Shown: piece by piece, positions 25,467 to 34,545 of the stretch | Layout of the letters: the number at the start of each line of letters is the position of its first letter | Position numbering within the stretch: the first letter of the stretch is position 1 | Position numbers and translations under genes: made by a program | Source: Clostridiaceae bacterium | GTDB lineage: Bacteria > Bacillota > Clostridia > Acetivibrionales > Acetivibrionaceae | Length of the DNA: 45,769 nt | Assembly (NCBI GenBank): GCA_012519925.1 | Contig: JAAYPF010000015.1 | Span: 1 to 45,769, forward strand | Reading direction: 5' to 3' | The notes under the pieces: generated by a model | Database searches by the model: none | What the model was told of the DNA's origin: nothing | Seen by the model: the letters and a program-made list of their open reading frames with translations, nothing else

Positions 25467-26528
25467 TTAAAACAAATTCAAAGATTCAATTACTGCCTGG
25501 TCCTTAACTATTTCGTTTTCCGTTTTCATTTCATCAATCAATTGCATAAAACGATCACCTTGCAAGGACTCAGTAATTGCTGCTTTTTCCTCATCTCCTA
25601 AAGAAGCCGGCAAATACTTTATAAATTTCATAACATGATAACCATAATAAGTTTGTATAATTCCCATATCTCCTTCTTTTGCATTAAAGGACCAATCTTC
25701 AAACTCTTCAACCCTTTCTCCTTTTGAAAAAGTATACTCGCCTCCTATATCCTTTGATCCTGGATCTTCCGAGTATTGTTTAGCCAATTCTGTAAAATCT
25801 TCGCCCGCTTGAGCCTTTTTCAGGATATCCTCTGCAAGAGTTTTCTTTTCAGCCTTTTTATCTTCTGGTAACTCTTCCCCGGTGGTTTGGTCAGTAGTTC
25901 CTATAAGTATATGCTGAACTGTTACTTTGTTAAATTGTTCCTTATTATTATCAAATTCTTTTTGAATATCGCTATCACTAATTTCTATTTGAGTAGGTCT
26001 GACTGTTACATACTTCTGGTAAGCAAGAGCATACTCAGTAAACAAAGCTTGGTATTGATCTAAAGTCACACCAAATTCGTTTAAGAAAGCTTCATCAGCT
26101 TTTGCTTTATCGCCCTCTCCTTTATCCTGAATAATACCCTCCATGGCATTATTTATATTATCTAACTCCGTCTGTTCTAACTTAATATTGTTTTTGTTAG
26201 CATCGGCCACCAAAAGCTTAAGCTCTTTTATATTTTTAAAGGTTTGGTCTATAAGTTCCTGCTGCTTAGCTAAGCCTTCTTCTGACTTCCAGTATTTACT
26301 CTTTTCTCCCTCACTCTTATCAGTTAATCCAGCTTCATTTAAAGTAGCTTCCTTATCCATATCAAGATAAAACTTAAATTCAAGAGCAGAAATATTTTCT
26401 CCGGCAATGGTTGCTACAGTTTGATTTAAATCCACTTTGCCTGATGACTTTCCTTCTTTATTACATGCACTAAAACTTAGCATTAATGTTGCACTTAATA
26501 GAATGGGTAAAACTTTTTTTAATTTCAT
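25467..26528 (-). CDS. Parvulin-type peptidyl-prolyl isomerase lipoprotein (PrsA-like)
   Basis: This 353-aa protein has a lipoprotein signal with lipobox LSFSAC (Cys22). A helical SurA-N-like chaperone region (about 40-190) precedes a parvulin domain (about 198-305). The parvulin domain has VQHILIGT, FTELAKQYSEDPGSKDIGGEYTF and a closing YYGYHVMKFI. PrsA-type lipoproteins fold secreted proteins on the outer face of the membrane, useful in a cell exporting many cellulosomal enzymes. A paralogue with the same architecture lies at 38460-39515. Confidence 0.9.
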   Translation of the reverse strand: MKLKKVLPILLSATLMLSFSACNKEGKSSGKVDLNQTVATIAGENISALEFKFYLDMDKEATLNEAGLTDKSEGEKSKYWKSEEGLAKQQELIDQTFKNIKELKLLVADANKNNIKLEQTELDNINNAMEGIIQDKGEGDKAKADEAFLNEFGVTLDQYQALFTEYALAYQKYVTVRPTQIEISDSDIQKEFDNNKEQFNKVTVQHILIGTTDQTTGEELPEDKKAEKKTLAEDILKKAQAGEDFTELAKQYSEDPGSKDIGGEYTFSKGERVEEFEDWSFNAKEGDMGIIQTYYGYHVMKFIKYLPASLGDEEKAAITESLQGDRFMQLIDEMKTENEIVKDQAVIESLNLF

Positions 26529-26984
26529 GATAAACCTCCATAAGATAATTTGTTATAAAACTGCCTTCTTTAACTCTCTAAACAACTGTATATTTACCAG
26601 TCTTCAAGAAAATTCGCTTCGTTCTTAACTTTTCTTGTTCGCTAAAGAACTCTAGTGTAATTTACAAAACTTTCTTTTTACTATACAAAAAGCAATTTTA
26701 ATGTTTACAAAATATAATTCTACTCTATATTTAACTATAATTCCACTAAAACTTTAGGTATATTAAGAAAATTCTTGTTTTTAAATAATAAAAAGGTTTT
26801 TTATATATTCTATACACTTCATATTTTGAAACTAATGCCCTTCATTAAAGAGTCTAGATACTTTAAATATGTAATGAAATCAACTCATAAAAAATCAGAG
26901 TAGATTATCAAACTCTCTACTCTGATTTTTGAATGTTTATATTACATATTGAATTAGTAGAAACTTTAACTTATCCTTTACATA
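26529..26984. other. Intergenic region, no gene seen
   Basis: This 456-bp AT-rich gap lies upstream of the parvulin gene. Apart from the terminator at 26890-26930 I see no convincing ORF or RNA fold. Confidence 0.5.
26890..26930 (-). terminator. Strong bidirectional terminator
   Basis: A perfect 15-bp inverted repeat (AAAAATCAGAGTAGA with its complement) around an 11-base loop, with A- and T-runs at both ends. It ends the 66-aa gene at 26985. Confidence 0.85.
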
Positions 26985-27185
26985 TCAATCAAGCCTAACA
27001 TACCACTGATACATTGGAGGTAATTTTTCATCGTACATAATTGTCCCTGTCCAAGTATAGTCATCTTGAAAAACCTTAACATGTTCACCAGGCTTTAAAC
27101 CTAAATTCATTGCTTCTTTTTGAGGTAACGCCGGCTTACTAGGTCCGAGAAAATTATACTTACAATCAATTCCAAACTCTTTCAT
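26985..27185 (-). CDS. Small conserved-looking hypothetical protein (66 aa)
   Basis: An ATG behind AGGAGG and a strong terminator at the end make this a real gene. The 66-aa sequence has a compact core (LGLKPGEHVKVFQDD, WTGTIMYDEKLPP, QWYVRLD) suggesting a small beta-barrel such as an SH3-like fold. No signal peptide or cysteine pair. Family not recognised. Confidence 0.65.
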   Translation of the reverse strand: MKEFGIDCKYNFLGPSKPALPQKEAMNLGLKPGEHVKVFQDDYTWTGTIMYDEKLPPMYQWYVRLD

Positions 27186-27276
27186 TGCTGCATCCTCCTC
27201 AATATTTTATTAGTACTAAACAAAATAGTTAATTATTTTTCAAATAATCAACCATAAAATTAATATTAAATATCTT

Positions 27277-27307
27277 TTGACACTTAATATTTTTTGGTAT
27301 GTATAAT
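27277..27307 (+). promoter_or_regulatory. Possible promoter of the mnmD-like gene
   Basis: TTGACA (27277-27282) and TATAAT (27302-27307) are both consensus, but the 19-bp spacer is long and the leader would be about 170 bases. Confidence 0.4.
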
Positions 27308-27481
27308 GTATGCACTAACATCTATTTACATTATATCAAATAATACTTTATCATGCCATATATTATTCTCAAAAATTCAAACTTTATTGAAATTATCCAT
27401 TATTACGCCTTTTCTTTTTTTCTATAGTGTGAAATAATAAACCAAGCAATAAATTAAACCTAAAAAAGGATAGTGTGATTT

Positions 27482-28180
27482 ATGTTTATACCCGATTACC
27501 TAGTAAATGAACAGTTTGACGATCGTTATTTTGATGTAGTCAATGCTCTAGATGAAGCACAACAGATTTATTTCGAAAACAATAACTTACTTGACAGACT
27601 AAAAATTGCTGTTCAAGCCAATACCCCTTTTAGAATTGGCGAAACAGGCTTTGGAGCAGGACGTATCGTTGTAGCTCTTTTAGAATACCTTAATAAGAAT
27701 GGGTTAAAAAAAATAACTATAGAATATAATAGCGTTGAACTCTTCCCTATGACTTCCGAGAGAATGTTAAAAATATTAGATGGCTTTAAAGATAGAGTTG
27801 TTGGTGAAATCAATGCACTTGTTGAAGCATACAAAAGTGTTGATATTACTGTAACCGGATGGCATAAAATGAAGGTAGAACAATCCTTTGGAACCCTTTA
27901 CCTCAATCTTTGGATAGGAGAGGCACTAGAAATGCTTAATTCCTTAGAAAACCCTTGTGATGTATGGTTTCTTGATGGTCATGGTCCTAAAAAAAACCCT
28001 TCAATATGGCGACCCGAGCTGCTTTTGGAGGTTGGTAAAAAGACTAAAAAAGGTGGTACCTGCTCTACCTTCACCGTTGCAGGTGTTGTAAAAAGAGCTC
28101 TTATTGATGCAGGTTTTGAACTTGTAAAACTTCCAGGATGCGGTGGAAAAAACCATGTGCTGCAAGGAGTGAAAGGTTAA
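27482..28180 (+). CDS. mnmD: MnmD-like tRNA 5-aminomethyl-2-thiouridine methyltransferase
   Basis: This 232-aa SAM methyltransferase matches the MnmC2/MnmD family, which methylates nm5s2U to mnm5s2U at the tRNA wobble position. Visible motifs are the SAM loop GETGFGAGR, the acidic DVWFLDGHGPKKNPSIW signature (MnmC has DxWFLDGFxPxKNPxMW) and STFTVAGVVKRALIDAGF. The FAD domain of bifunctional MnmC is absent, as in Firmicutes. It is monocistronic, followed by the rtcB-prfH unit. Confidence 0.85.
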   Translation: MFIPDYLVNEQFDDRYFDVVNALDEAQQIYFENNNLLDRLKIAVQANTPFRIGETGFGAGRIVVALLEYLNKNGLKKITIEYNSVELFPMTSERMLKILDGFKDRVVGEINALVEAYKSVDITVTGWHKMKVEQSFGTLYLNLWIGEALEMLNSLENPCDVWFLDGHGPKKNPSIWRPELLLEVGKKTKKGGTCSTFTVAGVVKRALIDAGFELVKLPGCGGKNHVLQGVKG

Positions 28181-28279
28181 CCTTTATAAACAATTCAAGC
28201 TAACTGTCACTTTTATATTTTAGTATAACATGGCGTATATCCATATTGTATATATTTCTTTAAAAATTCATTACAACCA

Positions 28280-28309
28280 TTGACTATTTTACCAAATCCA
28301 TAATATACT
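28280..28309 (+). promoter_or_regulatory. Promoter of the leader peptide-rtcB-prfH unit
   Basis: TTGACT (28280-28285) and TATACT (28304-28309) with an 18-bp spacer, about 90 bp before the leader ORF and about 395 bp before rtcB. Confidence 0.55.
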
Positions 28310-28399
28310 ATTATTGTTAGAAATAATTCTTATTTCTTGAAAAGCAGTAGCTATTTTATCTAAAAAGCAATTGTATATTTGTTTAAAGGAGTGATTTAT

Positions 28400-28444
28400 A
28401 TGTTGGTAACTATAAAAAGATTTTATGAGGTGCTTTTAGCCTAA
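28400..28444 (+). CDS. Putative 14-aa leader peptide upstream of rtcB
   Basis: The ATG is preceded by AAAGGAGTG at ideal distance, and the ORF encodes MLVTIKRFYEVLLA. It sits between a promoter and two consecutive intrinsic terminators, with rtcB beyond. Short ORFs so placed are usually attenuator leaders whose translation state decides read-through. A GATTGG...CCAATC pairing downstream (about 28453 with 28530) could form an alternative structure. Not proven to be translated. Confidence 0.5.
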   Translation: MLVTIKRFYEVLLA

Positions 28445-28577
28445 TTAAATATTGGATTGGAAGGTCTAGAATACTAAAATTCACTTTTCTAATAAGAAAG
28501 GTTTGTTTTTGTTACTATCTTCCCAATCATAATTATTACCAAACCGTCACCTGAACAACATAATTATTGTTTCAAGG

Positions 28578-28605
28578 CACACGATAAGGTTATCGTGTTT
28601 TTTAT
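28578..28605 (+). terminator. Terminator 1 in the rtcB leader
   Basis: ACACGATAA and TTATCGTGT form a 9-bp stem followed by a run of Ts, about 100 bp before rtcB. Confidence 0.8.
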
Positions 28606-28645
28606 TACCTTTTTTAAAGTGTGCTTTTTTAACAAAACTCAGGAC

Positions 28646-28672
28646 TCCGGCCAACTTGGTACGGATTTTTTT
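28646..28672 (+). terminator. Terminator 2 in the rtcB leader
   Basis: TCCG/CGGA and CCA/TGG form a stem with small bulges, followed by seven Ts, ending 32 bp before the rtcB start. Confidence 0.65.
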
Positions 28673-28703
28673 ATGCCAAAAATTATTTTAAGGAGATTAA
28701 GAT

Positions 28704-29810
28704 TTGAATAGTAAAATAACAATTATATCATCAGAAAAAAACTGGATGGAACAAAACGCACTAAACCAATTAAACAGGATTGCAGAGTTTGAAGGAATGC
28801 GAAAAATAATAGGTCTTCCAGATCTGCACCCTGGCAAAGTACCTGTCGGTGCAGCATTCATAACAGAAGATATAATCTATCCTCATATAGTTAGCAGCGA
28901 TATAGGCTGTGGAATGAGCTTATATGTAACTAGCCTTGAAAAAAGAAAAATGAAAGTAGATAAATGGATATCAAAGCTCGAAAGCTTAAATAGTTTCCGT
29001 GATATAAACCTTCCAGAGGAAATTACTAAAAACACACTTGACATGGCACATCCGAGTGAATTAGGAACCATTGGCGGCGGCAATCACTTCGCCGAGCTGC
29101 AAGAAATTGACACAATTTATGACGATGAAATTTTCGATAGCCATTCACTTACAAAAAACAAACTCTTGCTGCTAATACACAGCGGTTCTAGAATATATGG
29201 TCATGAAATACTTGACAAATATATAAGAAAGCATAAAGCTCAAAACGGGCTGAGTGTGAAATCTGAGGCTGGTACAGCATACCTTGAGGAGCATGCTGAT
29301 GCATTACTTTGGGCAAAAACCAACAGAGATATCATAGCTTATCGCTTTTTAAGTGCCCTAGGTGTTGATACCAATGCCACAAAACTTGTTGATAGCATAC
29401 ACAATAGCATAGAAATAAAGAAAACTGGAAGTAAAAACTTTTTCATTCACAGAAAAGGTGCCGCACCAGCAAATAATGGTCTTACTGTTATCCCCGGTTC
29501 AAGGGGCACTTTGACTTATCTAGTAATGCCCTATGAGGACACTTCCATGTCAGGGTATTCACTAGCTCACGGAGCAGGTCGAAAATGGGAACGCGGCATT
29601 TGTAAGTCAAGATTAAGAAACCTATACACAAAAGAAAGTATTAAAACCACCAAGCTAAAAAGCAGAGTTATATGTCATGACAAGGATCTTCTTTATGAGG
29701 AAGCACCAGAAGCCTACAAAAATATCGAGAGAGTAGTTGAAGCATTGGTTGGAGCTAAAATAATCAAGGTTGTAGCAACCTTAAAACCAATATTTACTTA
29801 CAAAAATTGA
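28704..29810 (+). CDS. rtcB: RtcB-type RNA ligase (RtcB2-like)
   Basis: This 368-aa RNA ligase joins 2',3'-cyclic phosphate or 3'-phosphate ends to 5'-OH ends using GTP and Mn. Visible family motifs are LPDLHPGKVPVGAAF, the metal site SSDIGCGMS, IGGGNHFAEL, LLLIHSGSR, VIPGSRGTLTYLV and the guanylylated-His loop AHGAGRKWERG. It is shorter than canonical RtcB (about 410-480 aa), as expected for the RtcB2 branch paired with PrfH. The start is TTG behind AAGGAGA. prfH follows after nine bases. Confidence 0.93.
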   Translation: MNSKITIISSEKNWMEQNALNQLNRIAEFEGMRKIIGLPDLHPGKVPVGAAFITEDIIYPHIVSSDIGCGMSLYVTSLEKRKMKVDKWISKLESLNSFRDINLPEEITKNTLDMAHPSELGTIGGGNHFAELQEIDTIYDDEIFDSHSLTKNKLLLLIHSGSRIYGHEILDKYIRKHKAQNGLSVKSEAGTAYLEEHADALLWAKTNRDIIAYRFLSALGVDTNATKLVDSIHNSIEIKKTGSKNFFIHRKGAAPANNGLTVIPGSRGTLTYLVMPYEDTSMSGYSLAHGAGRKWERGICKSRLRNLYTKESIKTTKLKSRVICHDKDLLYEEAPEAYKNIERVVEALVGAKIIKVVATLKPIFTYKN

Positions 29811-29819
29811 GGTGAAATT

Positions 29820-30440
29820 ATGTGGATACAAATTAGTTCCGGAAAAGGACCTGATGAATGCGAGCTTGCCGTTAGTCTGTTCTTTAAAGCCTATGAAAAA
29901 GAATGTAGCCAATCAGGCATGGAAGTAAAAGTTTTAGATGCTGTACCCGGAAGTATTACAGGAAATTACAAATCCATCCTTTTGTCTATCGACAGGCAAA
30001 ATACAGATAAATTAGTAAGTGGTACAATACAATGGATTTGTAAAAGCCCTTATAGACCAAATCACAAACGGAAAAACTGGTTTATAAACCTTGAAGTGTT
30101 TGAAGAACCAGAAATGCTTATCTTTTCAGACAAGGAAATAAAGTTTGAAGCTATGAGAAGTTCCGGACCGGGCGGACAAAATGTAAATAAAGTTGAAACA
30201 GCCGTAAGAGCCATTCATCTTCCAACAGGACTCACAGTCTCAGCAAGTGAAGAACGTTCACAACACATGAATAAAAAGCTTGCCCTAGCTAGGCTTATGA
30301 ATATGCTAAATGCACAAAATGAACAAAACTCAAAATCCATTGAAAAAGACATGTGGATGCAGCATAACCTCTTAATTAGAGGTAATCCTATAAGGACTTA
30401 TGAAGGTGAAAAGTTTAAATTGAAAACCTTTAATTCATAA
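29820..30440 (+). CDS. prfH: Peptide chain release factor homologue PrfH
   Basis: This 206-aa class I release factor-like protein keeps the catalytic GGQ loop (SSGPGGQNVNKVETAVRA) and the basic tail, but lacks the large codon-reading N-terminal domains of RF1 and RF2. PrfH paired with RtcB2 is known to rescue and repair ribosomes whose 16S rRNA decoding centre was cut by colicin E3-type toxins: PrfH releases the peptide and RtcB2 reseals the rRNA. The nine-base gap supports co-translation. Confidence 0.93.
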   Translation: MWIQISSGKGPDECELAVSLFFKAYEKECSQSGMEVKVLDAVPGSITGNYKSILLSIDRQNTDKLVSGTIQWICKSPYRPNHKRKNWFINLEVFEEPEMLIFSDKEIKFEAMRSSGPGGQNVNKVETAVRAIHLPTGLTVSASEERSQHMNKKLALARLMNMLNAQNEQNSKSIEKDMWMQHNLLIRGNPIRTYEGEKFKLKTFNS

Positions 30441-30469
30441 GTATTTCAACTTGTGAGTTACTAAAAAGC

Positions 30470-30509
30470 AACAGCCATGCTAAATCATTTTTGATCTTGC
30501 ATGGCTGTT
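30470..30509 (-). terminator. Terminator between convergent units
   Basis: AACAGCCATGC and GCATGGCTGTT form an 11-bp stem. The T-run follows on the minus strand (GCTTTTTAG), so it mainly ends the frameshifted PH-like gene but could also stop prfH transcripts. Confidence 0.75.
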
Positions 30510-30574
30510 ATCCAATTCGTCAAGCACCTGTATCGTACTTTTTATAGCTTCTATAAGCTTTTTGAATTCGTTGT

Positions 30575-31131
30575 TTACAAGTTTACTTCTATGGTAGATA
30601 AAAGTTCCTTGTATATCAGGTCCTCGACTTGTTTAACATCTTTTATTCCCATAAAGCCAATTTTGCTTGTTCTTCTGTCTCCATCTGAATCATAAAATAC
30701 TTCCTTAGCAAAAATAAGATTTCCGAATCCATCTGCCTTTTGGTGTCTTTCGACATTTCTAATTTGACTTGGTTGAAAAGATTTTACTTTAGTTTTCCAA
30801 CCATAAATATAAATTATTAGTCTTTGATTTGTAACTAAATATACGGTTTTTTGAGTTCAATCCTTTTTATGAACGGAATGAAAAGCATATATATACCTGC
30901 TAATATAAAAGGTATCAAAAACATAGCAGACAGTCGACCTCTTTCATAAAACGAGCCCCTAAAAAATATAAAAATTGCAATCCAAGGAATTGCAAATAAA
31001 TATATATAAAATGACTTTAAAAACTCACTTCTCAAAGAAGGTTTGTCAGCCCAAAGTACTTTCTCTCCAGAATTTAATTCACCATTAATCAATTCTTTTT
31101 CCTCATAAGATAACATCTCATAATTACCCAT
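30575..31131 (-). pseudogene. Frameshifted bacterial PH-like membrane protein
   Basis: The first 98 codons (MGNYEMLSYEEKELI...) encode an N-terminal region with two hydrophobic segments and stop at 30835. A second frame continues immediately as YLVTNQRLIIYIYGWK, then RNVERHQKADGFGNLIFA, to a stop at 30575. The VTNQRLIIY motif is typical of bPH domains. Restoring one A in the A6 run at 30847-30852 joins the frames into one protein of about 185 aa. It is either a recent homopolymer deletion, a sequencing error or slippage-controlled expression. The terminator at 30470-30509 sits where the full gene would end. Confidence 0.7.
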
Positions 31132-31181
31132 GTTGCCCTCCCCTTAGCGTTTAATTTAAACTCTAAATTTATCATTTTACA

Positions 31182-32855
31182 TTACAACTGACTTCCCCAT
31201 ATCGCTACATTTCCGCCTTTTTGTAGTGCACTAAAAGTCATAACAAATTTCTTTAAGCCCGAATCGTACTGCTGAAGTACAACACCATTGTAATTAACTC
31301 CTCCAATGGTCAAGCTGATTTTATTATCATCTATAAGCTGCCATTTACCACTTACACTACCTGAAATGCTGCCATCTTTATTAAGCGAAATTCTTGAAGA
31401 GTATTTTACATCTGCCGATATATCGGTCCCGTGATTTATAAAAGCATAACTTCCACTAACCTCATCTAAAGTGTAATTTCCAATTGTCTCCCCTGCATAG
31501 CGATGAGGTGTAACTACAGGCCACCCATCGGAATTAATAAACATTTGATGAACTCTTACCTGATGTTCTTCTCCCCTTCCCGGGAAACGGGTATGAAACA
31601 CTATGTAATACTTCTTAGTCGTTTTATCATAATAGGTGGAGTTGTGTCCTGGTGATACATAGCCTAAGCCACTGTCAACAAAATTGAAATTACCTAATAG
31701 TTTTGTTCCGAAGGGAGCAATTGACTTATCATCAAACATAGTTCCGTTAGCACCATAACAATCAATCATATTATTCCCGGCACTATCCACAAATGGGCCA
31801 TCGGGATTCTTTGAACGACACACTCTGATGTTATAACCGCCACTAGCGTCAAGTCCTCCAAAACTCAAAAACATATAGTAATAGTCAGTCTCAGGACTGT
31901 ACTGCATAAATGCTGCTTCTATTCTACTGTGGTTTAAACCTAATAATTTTTTCCCATATCCCTGACCGGAAATTGGCTTACCTGTATTCTCATCCATTTT
32001 AAGGATAAATATCCCCCCAGAATAGGAACCATAAACCATCCACAGGTTACCATTCTTATCATAGAAAGTATCAGGGTCTACAACATTAGGATGCTTAACA
32101 GCATCGTATACTGTACCGTCCTCACTCCTCTGCCCCCACATACCGGATTTTAATATAATCCCCAAATCCTCATAGGGTCCTTCAACATTATTAGATACAG
32201 TTACTCCAAGAGTAGACCTAGGTGAATCACCTTTGCACAAGCAATAGTACATGTAGTACTTTCCATTCTTAAGTTGAATTATGTCACCTGCCCACATTGT
32301 ATCTGTTTCAGCCCATTCAAAGGATTCTTTTAGTTTCGTATATACATTAGGTATTAAAGGATTGGAGTTGTTGACATATGAAGATATCTGTTGCCAAGCA
32401 ATCAAGTCATTACTTTTTGCCGCTGCAAGATGAGAACCAATAATATAATAACTTCCATTAGTTTTCATTATTGAAGGATCATGTACAGAAACATCCTTAA
32501 ACACCGGTACCGGTGGAAGCGTAACTTTCACAGGAGTTGGCGTCACTGGAATAGGAGTTGGTGTCCCTTGTGCATACACAGGAAAAGCTGAAATAATGCC
32601 CAACAAATATTGTCTCATAACTCCAAAATCTAAAGAATTAAAAAGTCCGTCACCGTTTACATCAGCTGCTTTAAGAGCTTCTTCTGATAATGAAGTCATA
32701 CCCAACAAATCTGTTCTCATTATTGCAAAATCTATAGAGTCCACAGAATTGTTGCCATTTAAGTCACCATACTTAATTTCTGCCGCACTAAAACTTTTAC
32801 AACATAGAGATGAAATCAAAAAAATCGTAATAAAAGCCGCACATACTTTTTTCAC
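31182..32855 (-). CDS. Cellulosomal GH43-like arabinanase with N-terminal dockerin
   Basis: This is a 557-aa secreted enzyme. A signal peptide (1-24) is followed by a type I dockerin with two Ca-binding repeats (GDLNGNNSVDSIDF...DLLG and ADVNGDGLFNSLDF...YLLG, about 29-92), then a Pro/Thr linker (about 96-115). A five-bladed GH43 domain (about 120-430) and a C-terminal beta domain (about 455-557) complete it. Catalytic candidates are the base Asp in HDPSI, the pKa modulator Asp in VVDPDTFYD and the acid Glu in HSRIEAAF. It is most like endo-1,5-alpha-L-arabinanases, which cut arabinan side chains of pectin. Dockerin at the N-terminus is less common than at the C-terminus. Confidence 0.9.
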   Translation of the reverse strand: MKKVCAAFITIFLISSLCCKSFSAAEIKYGDLNGNNSVDSIDFAIMRTDLLGMTSLSEEALKAADVNGDGLFNSLDFGVMRQYLLGIISAFPVYAQGTPTPIPVTPTPVKVTLPPVPVFKDVSVHDPSIMKTNGSYYIIGSHLAAAKSNDLIAWQQISSYVNNSNPLIPNVYTKLKESFEWAETDTMWAGDIIQLKNGKYYMYYCLCKGDSPRSTLGVTVSNNVEGPYEDLGIILKSGMWGQRSEDGTVYDAVKHPNVVDPDTFYDKNGNLWMVYGSYSGGIFILKMDENTGKPISGQGYGKKLLGLNHSRIEAAFMQYSPETDYYYMFLSFGGLDASGGYNIRVCRSKNPDGPFVDSAGNNMIDCYGANGTMFDDKSIAPFGTKLLGNFNFVDSGLGYVSPGHNSTYYDKTTKKYYIVFHTRFPGRGEEHQVRVHQMFINSDGWPVVTPHRYAGETIGNYTLDEVSGSYAFINHGTDISADVKYSSRISLNKDGSISGSVSGKWQLIDDNKISLTIGGVNYNGVVLQQYDSGLKKFVMTFSALQKGGNVAIWGSQL

Positions 32856-33181
32856 CCTTATATTCCCCCTTAAATCACACTTATAATAACAATAACCGCT
32901 AATTGCAGTTCAAAATTACAATTTAGCAATCTATATCTCCCACCGTCTAATATTGGAAAAGATATTTTCCACTCTTTATATCTATAATAACACAGTTTTC
33001 CAACTTTTTGCACTAGTTCTCTTTAAGAACAAACTATTTCTACAAAGCCCTTCTAACCCCTTCAAATAAAAGCACAACTCACAATAGTGCAAATGCATAT
33101 TATAGAAAGAACATTGCGAAGAGCCTTAGAGAATGTAGACGAAGCTAAGGATAAGTCGAATCACCCTTCCCTCGCTAGCTC
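32856..33181. other. Intergenic region, no gene seen
   Basis: This 326-bp gap lies upstream of the GH43-like gene and downstream of lrgB. A plus-strand frame from 33087 runs into lrgB antisense and has no ribosome site. I see nothing else. Confidence 0.45.
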
Positions 33182-33874
33182 TTACATAAGGTTCGCAAAA
33201 AAAGACGCCCCCAAAACAGTAACCAACCCAGTCATCGCAATAGCCAAACTACTCATTGCACCCTCAACCCCACCCATTTCCATAGCCTTCACCGTTCCAA
33301 CCGCATGAGATGATGTACCAAGAGCAATCCCCTTAGCTATTGGCTCCCTAATCCGAAAAACCCTACAAACAAATTCAGCCATCATATTACCCAATACACC
33401 TGTAATTATAATCACAGCAACAGTTATAGTTACAATTCCACCAAGCTCTTGTGAAACCCCCATACCTATTGCGGTTGTAATTGACTTAGGCAGTAAAGTA
33501 ACATATTGCTCATGGGTTAAATTAAAAAGCTTAGACAACGCAAACACACTTACAAAACTTGCCAAAGCACCCGATACAATTCCACCTAATATCGCTTTAT
33601 AATTACCTTTTAAAAGCTCAAGCTGCTGATATAATGGTATAGCAAGACATACCGTTGCTGGAGTCAAAAGATAGCTTAAGTATTTCGCCCCATTGTTATA
33701 ACTCTCATAATCCACACCCAAAAGCCCTAAAGCAGCAATAACAAATATTATTGAAACCAATAGCGGATTAAATAAAGCTATTTTGAATTTTCTTTTTAAA
33801 ACAACTCCAAGTCCATATCCGATTAGACTTATTTGAACCCCAAAATATGATGAAACACACAATATTTCTCTCAT
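33182..33874 (-). CDS. lrgB: LrgB/CidB-family membrane protein
   Basis: This 230-aa protein has about six membrane segments and family motifs LLTPATVCLAIPLYQQ, PKSITTAIGMGVS and GTSSHAVGTVKAMEMG. LrgB acts with LrgA in holin/antiholin-like control of murein hydrolase export or of pyruvate and overflow metabolism. Its ATG overlaps the lrgA stop by four bases. Confidence 0.93.
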   Translation of the reverse strand: MREILCVSSYFGVQISLIGYGLGVVLKRKFKIALFNPLLVSIIFVIAALGLLGVDYESYNNGAKYLSYLLTPATVCLAIPLYQQLELLKGNYKAILGGIVSGALASFVSVFALSKLFNLTHEQYVTLLPKSITTAIGMGVSQELGGIVTITVAVIIITGVLGNMMAEFVCRVFRIREPIAKGIALGTSSHAVGTVKAMEMGGVEGAMSSLAIAMTGLVTVLGASFFANLM

Positions 33875-34230
33875 TTCTTTAGCCTCTTTTCCATCCTAAT
33901 AATAAACTGAGTGACTCTTCCGGCTACAACCATTACAATTACCGTTGTCAAAACTGTAATAACACTAAGTGGTAGCCAAAGGTTTTTAAGCTCACTCCAT
34001 AAAGTAATAAGCCCCACCGCAGCCGGTATAAACATAATAGGCATTATTTCAATCAGATAAGCCCCCGTTTCCTTAACCTTTTCTACCGAAACGACTTTAG
34101 TCATTAGCAACAATAGCATAATAACTAATCCGTAGATACTTGCCGGTATAGGCAGCGAAATAAAGTGCTTTAATAGCTCACCCATAAAAGAAACTGTCAA
34201 AATAATAGCAAACTGTTTCATGAATTTCAT
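33871..34230 (-). CDS. lrgA: LrgA/CidA-family holin-like protein
   Basis: This 119-aa protein has four hydrophobic segments with the family motif LPIPASIYGLVIMLLLL and IMFIPAAVGLI. It is coupled to lrgB. ATG at 34230 or 34221 are both possible; the second has the better-spaced AGGA. Confidence 0.9.
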   Translation of the reverse strand: MKFMKQFAIILTVSFMGELLKHFISLPIPASIYGLVIMLLLLMTKVVSVEKVKETGAYLIEIMPIMFIPAAVGLITLWSELKNLWLPLSVITVLTTVIVMVVAGRVTQFIIRMEKRLKK

Positions 34231-34351
34231 TTCCTAGATCAATCCCACTTTCCAAAGTATGCTTATGCTTTTAATTTTATAAATACTATATATTTTTCAA
34301 TAAATATTCATTACATTGATCTTAGATATTGCAAAATATACATACAAATTC

Positions 34352-34436
34352 ATATGTTGCAAAAAATTCAGCTTCTGACCAATAAAGGCGTATGCTTTAG
34401 CTGCCTTCTTAGTATATAAACTTTTTTGCAACATAT
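34352..34436. repeat. 85-bp element bounded by perfect 15-bp inverted repeats
   Basis: ATATGTTGCAAAAAA at 34352-34366 is exactly complementary to 34422-34436. The interior holds a nested AAGGC/GCCTT pairing. It lies in the 387-bp gap upstream of lrgA and the exporter leader. It could be a miniature mobile element or a folded 5' UTR. The minus-strand frame of 79 codons covering it has no ribosome site and is not a gene. Confidence 0.55.
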
Positions 34437-34545
34437 ATATTATATTGATTAAGCCTTTAACAAGCAAACTATTTCTATTTGTTAATTTGACAAAGACCGC
34501 AAATAGAACATTGATAATATTTCTATCAAAGCACATAAAAAACTC

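Noticed and set aside
30501-30695. Plus-strand 64-aa ORF
   Set aside because: It begins in a terminator hairpin and is antisense to the restored PH-like frame.
33087-33308. Plus-strand 73-aa ORF
   Set aside because: Its second half is antisense to lrgB, and it has no ribosome site.
34297-34536. Minus-strand 79-aa ORF
   Set aside because: It runs through the inverted-repeat element and the exporter promoter and lacks a ribosome site.
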